Assembly: GCA_028819945.1 (NCBI GenBank)
Contig: JAPPKQ010000128.1
Span: 1-7,252, forward strand
Direction: 5' to 3'
Length of the DNA: 7,252 nucleotides
Source: a bacterium
Lineage (GTDB): Bacteria; Actinomycetota; Acidimicrobiia; Acidimicrobiales; CATQHL01
In this document: positions 1 through 4,307 of the stretch, piece after piece
How positions within the stretch are numbered: the first letter of the stretch is position 1
How the letters are laid out: each line of letters opens with the position of its first letter
Translations under genes and position numbers: made by a program
The notes under the pieces: model-generated
Database searches by the model: none
What the model saw: only the letters and a program-made list of their open reading frames with translations
What the model was told of the DNA's origin: nothing

Positions 1-568
1 GAGCCGAGACCAGGTAGGTCAGCGCGTCTATCCAGAACACGACGGCGTGCGGGCGAGACTCCAGCCATCCCTGGTCCGCGAACGGCAGCAGGGTGAGGAC
101 CGCGAAGGCGCCCGCGCCGATGGGGATGCTCCCGAAGGACGACCCCAGCATCAGGCTGTTGGCCGTGGGCAGGTCATCAGGCTCGACAAGATCGGGGACG
201 GCGGCGTCGCGGGCGGACAGGAAGATGACGCTGGCGGCCTCCAGGACGAAGGCCCAGAGATAGATCCACCAGAGCTGGGCGATGAGGGGGATGATCGCCA
301 CGATCCCGGCGCGCAGCAGGTCCGTTGCCAGCATCGTGCGGCGCCTGTCCCAGCGAAGCGACACCCGGGCGGCCACCGTGCCGCCCAGGGCTGCCGGCAG
401 CAGCCGCAGCGTGAGGATGCCGCCAACGGCGCTCGTCGAGGATGTGACCTCCCAGGCCAGTGCCATGAGCGCGAACGTCGCCATCCAGTCGCCGAGGCCC
501 GAGACGCCCTGGCCGACGAGCAGGCGCCGGAAGTCGGTGCCGCCGAGAACGCGGCGCAGCGAACTCAC
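1..568 (-). CDS. MFS transporter, N-terminal part (runs off left edge)
   Basis: The reading frame starts at a GTG (complement of 566-568) and is open to the window edge, giving 189 residues of a probable major facilitator superfamily exporter of the inner membrane. The N-terminus reads FRRLLVGQGVSGLGDWM (13-29), the typical opening of drug or siderophore exporter-like MFS proteins. A basic loop after the second membrane segment (WDRRRTML, 73-80) occupies the place of MFS motif A. LATDLLRAG (80-88) and the final FWIDALTYLVSA are also characteristic. At least five hydrophobic segments are visible. A full protein would be about 400 residues, so over half is missing. The gene lies 34 bases after the PlsY-like gene on the same strand and is probably co-transcribed with it. 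The Shine-Dalgarno is weak and the start is only the most natural choice. The substrate cannot be inferred. Confidence 0.85.
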   Translation of the reverse strand, partial: MSSLRRVLGGTDFRRLLVGQGVSGLGDWMATFALMALAWEVTSSTSAVGGILTLRLLPAALGGTVAARVSLRWDRRRTMLATDLLRAGIVAIIPLIAQLWWIYLWAFVLEAASVIFLSARDAAVPDLVEPDDLPTANSLMLGSSFGSIPIGAGAFAVLTLLPFADQGWLESRPHAVVFWIDALTYLVSA

Positions 569-602
569 GGCGCCAACCCGGCGGTTGCGGCGCCCGGTCG
601 AC

Positions 603-1379
603 TCAGCCGCATGGTGCACCGTCGTTGTCGTAGAGCAGGCGGCGCAGCGCGACGCGCGCCCGGCGGCCGGCAGGGGGCATGGTGTTGTTCGCGGTGAGTC
701 GCTTGAGCAGCATCGGGGTTATCACCACCGAGCCCGCCAGAGCGACGTCGCGCCCTCCCCAGGACAGCGCCAGCAGCGGCAGCGCCACCATTGCGGCGAA
801 GGAGACGAGCCCGGTCTGGCGCATCAGCCTGCCGACTCCCAGTCCGGCCAGCAGCAGGACCGCGCCGGGCCAGTAGACGACAGCCAGCGCCCCCATGGCG
901 GGCGACACACCGCGCCCCCCGGCGCCGCGCAGGAACGGCGACCAGTTGTGCCCGGCGACCGCCGCTCCCGCCGCCAGGGCGCCCACGACGGGCGCCGAAC
1001 CCGCCGCGAGAACCCCGGGCACCGCCTTGGCGACGTCCAGGAGTCCGCCCACCGCGAGGGGAGCGAAGCCGGCCACGCGGTACAGCGCCGTGCCCGACAC
1101 GGTGCCGCTGCCGACGGACCGCAGGTCGGTTCCGGCGACCGACTGTGCCAGGAGGTTGGAGAACGGGATCGCTCCCAGCGCGAAGGAGACGATCACAACG
1201 CGGGCTCCCCGTGCGACGAGATAGTCCTGGGCCACGAGCAGCGAAGCCGCCGACAGAACGACCACGCCGACCACCAGGACGACTGCCACGGTGACCGCGG
1301 GGCGAGGGGCGGTGGTGCGGCGACGGGGACTCCCTGCCGTGCCGGGCGACGCAGCCGACCCCTCGCCGCAGTGGCTCAC
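603..1379 (-). CDS. PlsY-like membrane glycerol-3-phosphate acyltransferase, divergent
   Basis: This is a hydrophobic 258-residue protein resembling PlsY, which transfers an acyl group from acyl-phosphate to glycerol-3-phosphate at the inner membrane in the first step of phospholipid synthesis. The PlsY landmarks occur in order: SFALGAIPFSNLLA (65-78), GTDLRSVGSGTVSGTALYR (83-101), LLDVAKAVPGVLA (113-125) and GHNWSPFLRGAGGRGVSP (143-160). Several hallmark residues differ. The usual GSGNxGAxNxxR loop lacks both Asn, and GGKGVA has become GGRGVS. It may be a diverged paralogue with altered substrate or activity. The GTG start at 1377-1379 overlaps the selD TGA as GTGA, which implies translational coupling; a GGAG lies only 2 bases before it, so coupling rather than an independent ribosome site is likely. 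The first 28 residues are polar and Pro/Arg-rich, and starts further downstream (for example GTG near residue 31) are possible. The frame is also open far upstream within selD, but that extension is antisense-type noise over a conserved gene. Confidence 0.75.
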   Translation of the reverse strand: MSHCGEGSAASPGTAGSPRRRTTAPRPAVTVAVVLVVGVVVLSAASLLVAQDYLVARGARVVIVSFALGAIPFSNLLAQSVAGTDLRSVGSGTVSGTALYRVAGFAPLAVGGLLDVAKAVPGVLAAGSAPVVGALAAGAAVAGHNWSPFLRGAGGRGVSPAMGALAVVYWPGAVLLLAGLGVGRLMRQTGLVSFAAMVALPLLALSWGGRDVALAGSVVITPMLLKRLTANNTMPPAGRRARVALRRLLYDNDGAPCG

Positions 1380-2434
1380 GACTCCAGGACCAACGCGATC
1401 TCCCCCGCAGGCACCGAGCCGGTGGTCTCGCCGATGATGGCGGCGGCGTGCCCGGTCGCCACGAGGGCGCGCACGAGGTCTCCGGCGCCCTCGGGCGGGC
1501 ACGCCAGGAGCAGGCCGCCGGAGGTCTGCGGGTCGGCCAGGATGTTCAGGAGCACCTCGTCGGGCTCGCCGGACCCGAAGCGGAGGTGCCGGCCGACGGC
1601 TGCGAGGTTGCGGCCGATCCCGCCCGGGACGTGGCCCGCTGCGGCGAGGGAGGCGACCTCGGGGAGCAGCGGGATCTCGGCCACCTGCAGCGCCGCTCCG
1701 GTCCCGCTGGCCGCGCACATCTCCTGCAGGTGCCCGAGCAGGCCGAATCCGGTCACGTCGGTGGCAGCGGTGACCCCCGCCTCGGCGGCCAGCTCCGCCG
1801 CCGTCGCGTTCAGCCGGCACATCTCGGCCACCGCGGCGCCGAACGCACCCTCGGGCAGGGCGGGGTCGCCGGGCTGAAGGCGCTTGTGCGCCGTCGTGAT
1901 GATGCCGGTGCCGAGGGGCTTGGTGAGGACGAGGCTGCGGCCCGCCGCAGCGGCCCCGCTGCGCATCAGCCGGTCCGCCCGCACCTCACCGGTCACCGCT
2001 TGGCCGTACTGCGGCTCGGGTCCCTCGGTCGTGTGGCCGCCGACCACCTGCCAGCCGCCCTCGGTGGCCGTCGCCGCGCCGCCGCGCAGGACAGCGCCGA
2101 GCAGTTCCAGCGGGAGGCGATCCTGCGGCCACACCACGATGTTGAGAGCGAACAGCGGGCGCCCGCCCATGGCGTAGACGTCACTGGCCGCATTGGCGGC
2201 GGCGATCCGGCCCCATGTCTCGGCATCGTCGGTGACCGGCGGGAAGAAGTCCACCGTCGACACCAGGGCGCGCCCGTCCGGCCGCCGCCACACGGCGGCG
2301 TCGTCGCCGGTGCCGATCAGCACATCGGGATGGGCGTGTGTTGGCAGCGAGCGCAGGACCTGCGCCAGGTCACCGGGACCGAGCTTGCCGGCTCAACCCG
2401 CGCCGTGGCTGTACTGCGTCAGGCGGTACGTCAT
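1376..2434 (-). CDS. selD: Selenide, water dikinase SelD, selenocysteine-containing (TGA at codon 14 read as Sec)
   Basis: SelD makes selenophosphate from selenide and ATP, the selenium donor for Sec-tRNA and selenouridine. The full frame runs from ATG 2432-2434 to TGA 1376-1378, giving 352 residues, normal for SelD. The N-terminus reads YSHGAG, then TGA (codon 14), then AGKLGP. This aligns with E. coli YSHGAGCGCK, with TGA at the catalytic Cys17 position and K17 matching the essential Lys20. Downstream motifs are GTGDDAAV (41-48), STVDFFPP (59-66), NAASDVYAMGG (81-91), VVGGHTTEG (130-138), LTKPLGTG (170-177), TDVTGFGLLGH (225-235) and a C-terminal DPQTSGGL. The second Cys of the CxC pair is Gly here (G16). 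Starting at the first codon after the TGA-interrupted part (GTG, residue 38) would remove the active-site loop, so the longer form is chosen. The Shine-Dalgarno is weak (CGGGAC about 11 bases upstream). The gene is coupled to the PlsY-like gene downstream. Confidence 0.96.
2357..2371 (-). promoter_or_regulatory. Putative bacterial SECIS hairpin in selD mRNA
   Basis: On the minus strand the sequence GACCTG-GCG-CAGGTC forms a perfect 6-bp stem with a three-base loop that starts with G. The stem begins 21 bases after the UGA, which lies within the spacing usual for bacterial SECIS elements recognised by SelB, and a loop G is their main conserved feature. Upstream and downstream bases allow one or two further pairs with a bulge. 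It lies wholly inside the coding sequence, as expected for bacteria. The fold was judged by eye only. Confidence 0.72.
2393..2395 (-). other. selD: In-frame UGA selenocysteine codon of selD
   Basis: The complement reads TGA in frame, 13 codons after the selD ATG, between GAG (Gly-Ala-Gly) and AGK. Coding similarity to SelD continues without shift on both sides, and the position is the one occupied by the catalytic Cys or Sec in known SelD proteins. A hairpin of SECIS type follows. A sequencing error or nonsense mutation would be very unlikely to hit exactly this codon. Confidence 0.93.
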
Positions 2435-2466
2435 GGGGAAGTCCCGTGTCGTGTCTCGTATCCGGT

Positions 2467-2483
2467 CGGGGCGGGATGCCCCG
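2467..2483 (-). promoter_or_regulatory. GC-rich hairpin in the selD leader
   Basis: An inverted repeat CGGGGC - 5 bases - GCCCCG lies 33 bases before the selD start codon and would form a stable 6-bp stem in the leader RNA. It may influence selD translation or simply reflect the high GC content. No riboswitch class is recognised. Confidence 0.3.
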
Positions 2484-2604
2484 CCGCCGTCAACGCTAGT
2501 TCTCGCCATCCGGCGCGGCCGTACCGGCCCGTTTGCCAATTGCGGTGGTCCCTCTCGCCATGATGGATAAGAGCGTTCACAGATAGGCGACCACCATCGA
2601 CGGA

Positions 2605-2651
2605 GGATTCCAGTCCGCGGAATCCTGTCATTCCGGCGCAGGCCGGAATCC
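2605..2651. repeat. Double-hairpin dispersed repeat element
   Basis: Two inverted repeats lie side by side. GGATTC (2605-2610) pairs with GAATCC (2620-2625). ATTCCGGC (2630-2637) pairs with GCCGGAAT (2642-2649) around a GCAG loop. GGAATCC occurs directly repeated at 2619-2625 and 2645-2651. The second unit, with its flanking TGTC and CCAGG, matches the general form of short palindromic intergenic repeats found in many copies in various high-GC and other genomes; translated on the minus strand it gives the tell-tale WIPACAGMT. It might act as a transcript-end or RNA-stability structure between mutM and selD. Copy number in this genome cannot be judged from one window. Confidence 0.7.
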
Positions 2652-2749
2652 AGGCTCTTCGACCCGACTCGCGCCGCTCTCGTCGACAGCAAAGCGCCTG
2701 TTCAGAGCCTATCGGCGCACGCCCTAAACCGGTCGTCGCCAACGTCCGT

Positions 2750-3550
2750 TCAGCGCTGGCAGGCCGGGCAGTAGGTGGTGGTGCGGGCGTCGAGGACACG
2801 GCTCCGCAACTCGACGCCGCAGCGGCGGCAGGGCTCGCCGCGGCGCCCGTAGCAGTCCAGGTGGGCGTAGTTGTCGCCGCCGGAGCCCGCCAGCGTGCGG
2901 TAGTCGCGGAACGTCGTGCCGCGGTGGGCGATGGCCTGCGCCAGCACGTCGCCGATGGCGGCATGCAGCGCCCCGGCCTCCGCCCGGGTGATGCGGCGCT
3001 CGGCGGGGTTGATGCCGGACCGCCACAGCGCCTCGTCGGCGTAGATGTTGCCGAGCCCCGCCACGGGGCGCTGGCTCAGCAGCTGGGTCTTGACCCTCCG
3101 CGTGCTCCGGCGCAGCGCCGACCAGAGCCCCTCGGCGCTGAACCCCTCACCCAGCGGTTCGGGTCCCAGCTGCGCCAGCGTGGGGATGGTGTCGTAGCAC
3201 CCCGCCGGCACGACCCGCACCCTCCCGAACCGTCGCACGTCGTGCAACTCCAGCGCCGCCCCGTCGTCGAGACCCCACCAGGCCCGCACGTAGCCATCGC
3301 TCGGCACCCCGGCGGCGGCGAATTGCAGCCTCCCGGTCATGCCGAGGTGCAGCACCATCTCGCGCCCGTCGCCCATTGCGACGATCAGGTACTTGCCCCG
3401 CCGGGCGACAGCGTCGACCTTCGCCCCGATGACGTCCCGTGCGGGCAGGAACTTCTCGCTGGGGTGGCCGGCCGCCTCGGTGATCCGGCGCCCGACCAGC
3501 CGCGGCTCCAGCTGGCGGCGGATCGTCTCGACCTCGGGCAGCTCAGGCAC
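2750..3550 (-). CDS. mutM: Formamidopyrimidine-DNA glycosylase (Fpg/MutM)
   Basis: This 266-residue bifunctional glycosylase/AP lyase removes 8-oxoguanine and ring-opened purines in base excision repair. All key parts are present. The N-terminus MPELPEVE provides the catalytic Pro2 and Glu3. RRGKYL carries K53, HLGMTG is at 68-73, and DVRRFG (104-109) carries the base-flipping Arg/Phe. K154 precedes GLGNIYADEAL (165-175). The C-terminal zinc finger is C241-x2-C244-x16-C261-x2-C264, with R256 in DARTTTYC. Length matches the family. The GTG start at 3548-3550 is fixed because the catalytic Pro must be residue 2; an AGGTG lies 5 bases before it. The nearest gene downstream is selD, 315 bases away, so co-transcription is uncertain. 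Upstream lies the 340-base boundary to the accessory region. Confidence 0.98.
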   Translation of the reverse strand: MPELPEVETIRRQLEPRLVGRRITEAAGHPSEKFLPARDVIGAKVDAVARRGKYLIVAMGDGREMVLHLGMTGRLQFAAAGVPSDGYVRAWWGLDDGAALELHDVRRFGRVRVVPAGCYDTIPTLAQLGPEPLGEGFSAEGLWSALRRSTRRVKTQLLSQRPVAGLGNIYADEALWRSGINPAERRITRAEAGALHAAIGDVLAQAIAHRGTTFRDYRTLAGSGGDNYAHLDCYGRRGEPCRRCGVELRSRVLDARTTTYCPACQR

Positions 3551-3641
3551 CGCGGCACCTGCCGACCCCTCCGGGTGGGCTGTGGCGATGGAGGACTCGC
3601 CTCGCCCGCTCTAAGTGTCCGAAGCGAGTCGATGATCGGTA

Positions 3642-3656
3642 TCGTTCCACGAACGA
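3642..3656. promoter_or_regulatory. Palindrome TCGTTC-CAC-GAACGA upstream of mutM
   Basis: This is a perfect 6-bp inverted repeat around three bases, 92 bases before the mutM start codon. It could be an operator or a leader hairpin. The half-sites are in the order GTTC then GAAC, opposite to the actinobacterial LexA box, so it is not called an SOS site. Confidence 0.3.
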
Positions 3657-3882
3657 GCAGTATGCCTCTCAGAGCCGAACCGGTAGACCGCAGCGGCGGC
3701 TGCGATCCAGCGCCCCGAGGCTCCGTGACCGCGAGCGCGCGACTTCTTGCGAGGTCCCCTTCAGCGGTGCCTTCGCGTCTTCGAAAGTCGGCAGGGTGAT
3801 TCCACGGTCGCCAGCCGCAGGAACCGGGCACCCGGCGCCCGCCAATCGATGGTCGGCAGCCATGAGCGTCCGGCTCGGATCC

Positions 3883-3887
3883 GGAGG
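3883..3887 (+). promoter_or_regulatory. Ribosome binding site GGAGG for the interrupted small gene
   Basis: GGAGG is followed by AAC and the GTG at 3891. The spacing is short, but the match to the anti-Shine-Dalgarno is strong. It decides the start over the ATG at 3849, which is in the same frame but has no such site. Confidence 0.5.
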
Positions 3888-3890
3888 AAC

Positions 3891-4307
3891 GTGCCTCGTG
3901 CCTACTACAACGAGTTCCCGGAGTGGCTCCAGGCATAACTTGCAGCGGCTGAACGTGCTGGGATCACGGCCGCCCGAGTGTCAAGCGCCGCATTCGATGC
4001 GCTCGCGGTTGAAGGAGAACGGATGATCTATGTCGTTGCTGGGGGGACGCTATTCGTGGCTCCCCGCATTGCAGGGGGCGAGGAAATCACACATGCGGCA
4101 CTAGCCAACGGAGGTCCTGTGCAAGCGGCCGGAGAACTTGAGGTGGTCCAGTGCGGGGAGGACACGACCGTAATCCACCTCGACAATAGGAGCTGACACT
4201 ACGTCCCAGACTCCGGGAGCCTCGAAGTCGCGGAGGAGACTCTTGAGGCGCTGGGATTGCGGGTGAATCCAGACGGTGTTCATCCTTACGGCCAGGATGC
4301 GCCATGA
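3891..4307 (+). pseudogene. Interrupted small gene with two in-frame stops, NxS(G)HYxP-type motif protein
   Basis: Read from GTG 3891 to TGA 4305-4307, this frame would encode 138 residues but carries TAA at 3936-3938 (codon 16) and TGA at 4194-4196 (codon 102). Protein-like sequence runs in one frame across both: EFPEWLQA, stop, LAAAERAGITAARV, then MIYVVAGGTLFVAP, GGPVQAAGELEVV and LDNRS, stop, HYVPDSGSLEVAEETLEALG. From memory, proteins with an AAGE(L/I)-V segment followed by N-x-S-G-H-Y-x-P occur in polymorphic-toxin and phage-related contexts; the TGA sits exactly where Gly is expected, consistent with GGA mutated to TGA. TAA at codon 16 could derive from CAA. The final TGA overlaps the next gene's ATG as ATGA, showing the frame was once translated to its end. 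Function is unknown. Translation could restart at ATG 4023 after a good AGGAG (4013-4017), giving 57 residues. Confidence 0.65.
4013..4017 (+). promoter_or_regulatory. Internal ribosome binding site AGGAG before ATG 4023
   Basis: AGGAG with a 5-base spacer precedes ATG 4023, in frame with the interrupted small gene. It lies after the first stop (TAA 3936), so it could allow restart, or it could mark the true start of a shorter gene whose only defect is the TGA at 4194. Confidence 0.45.

Larger units (their letters stand above)
2435..2749. other. Intergenic region between mutM and selD
   Basis: These 315 bases hold no gene I can support. The half nearest selD should contain its promoter and leader, but no convincing -35/-10 pair was found. 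The half nearest mutM holds a double-hairpin repeat (2605-2651). No rho-independent terminator with a T-run follows mutM. It was searched for a selenocysteine tRNA, since selC can lie near selD, without success. Confidence 0.6.
3551..3890. other. Intergenic region between mutM and the divergent plus-strand operon
   Basis: These 340 bases must hold the promoters of mutM (minus) and of the accessory operon (plus). Several short frames are open on both strands, for example minus 3669-3863, but none has a ribosome site and recognisable protein sequence together. One perfect palindrome stands out (3642-3656). No tRNA, terminator or integrase site was recognised. Confidence 0.5.

Noticed and set aside
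1380..1820. Upstream extension of the PlsY-like frame into selD
   Set aside because: The extension is Arg/Gly-rich with no PlsY similarity, and it overlaps conserved selD codons. The GTGA overlap gives a natural start.
282..1877. Long plus-strand open frame (531 codons)
   Set aside because: It lies antisense to the MFS, PlsY-like and selD genes; the product is Arg/Pro/Ala-rich low-complexity sequence typical of GC-rich shadow frames. The plus-strand frame at 1448-2563 is rejected for the same reason.
2435..2749. Selenocysteine tRNA (selC) near selD
   Set aside because: No long acceptor/T-arm pairing, TTCGA-type T loop or TCA anticodon stem was found in the gap on either strand.
3642..3656. 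LexA (SOS) box before mutM
   Set aside because: The half-sites are GTTC then GAAC with three bases between, the reverse of the GAAC-N4-GTTC order of actinobacterial LexA sites.
3669..3863. Minus-strand 64-residue open frame upstream of mutM
   Set aside because: It has no convincing ribosome site and no recognisable motif; parts look protein-like but not enough to call a gene.
3891..3938. PRAYYNE similarity to the N-terminus of phage DNA cytosine methyltransferases
   Set aside because: Only about seven residues resemble it, and the following sequence (FPEWLQA, stop) does not continue the methyltransferase pattern.
4194..4196. TGA in the small gene as a second selenocysteine codon
   Set aside because: The host does seem to use Sec, but the expected residue here is Gly, not Cys, the downstream sequence shows only weak pairing, and the same frame also holds a TAA that Sec insertion cannot explain.
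3891..4307. Genetic code in which UGA means Gly
   Set aside because: mutM, selD and the PlsY-like gene all end in TGA at the normal family length, the selD internal UGA fits Sec, and the base composition is far from that of the known UGA-Gly lineages.
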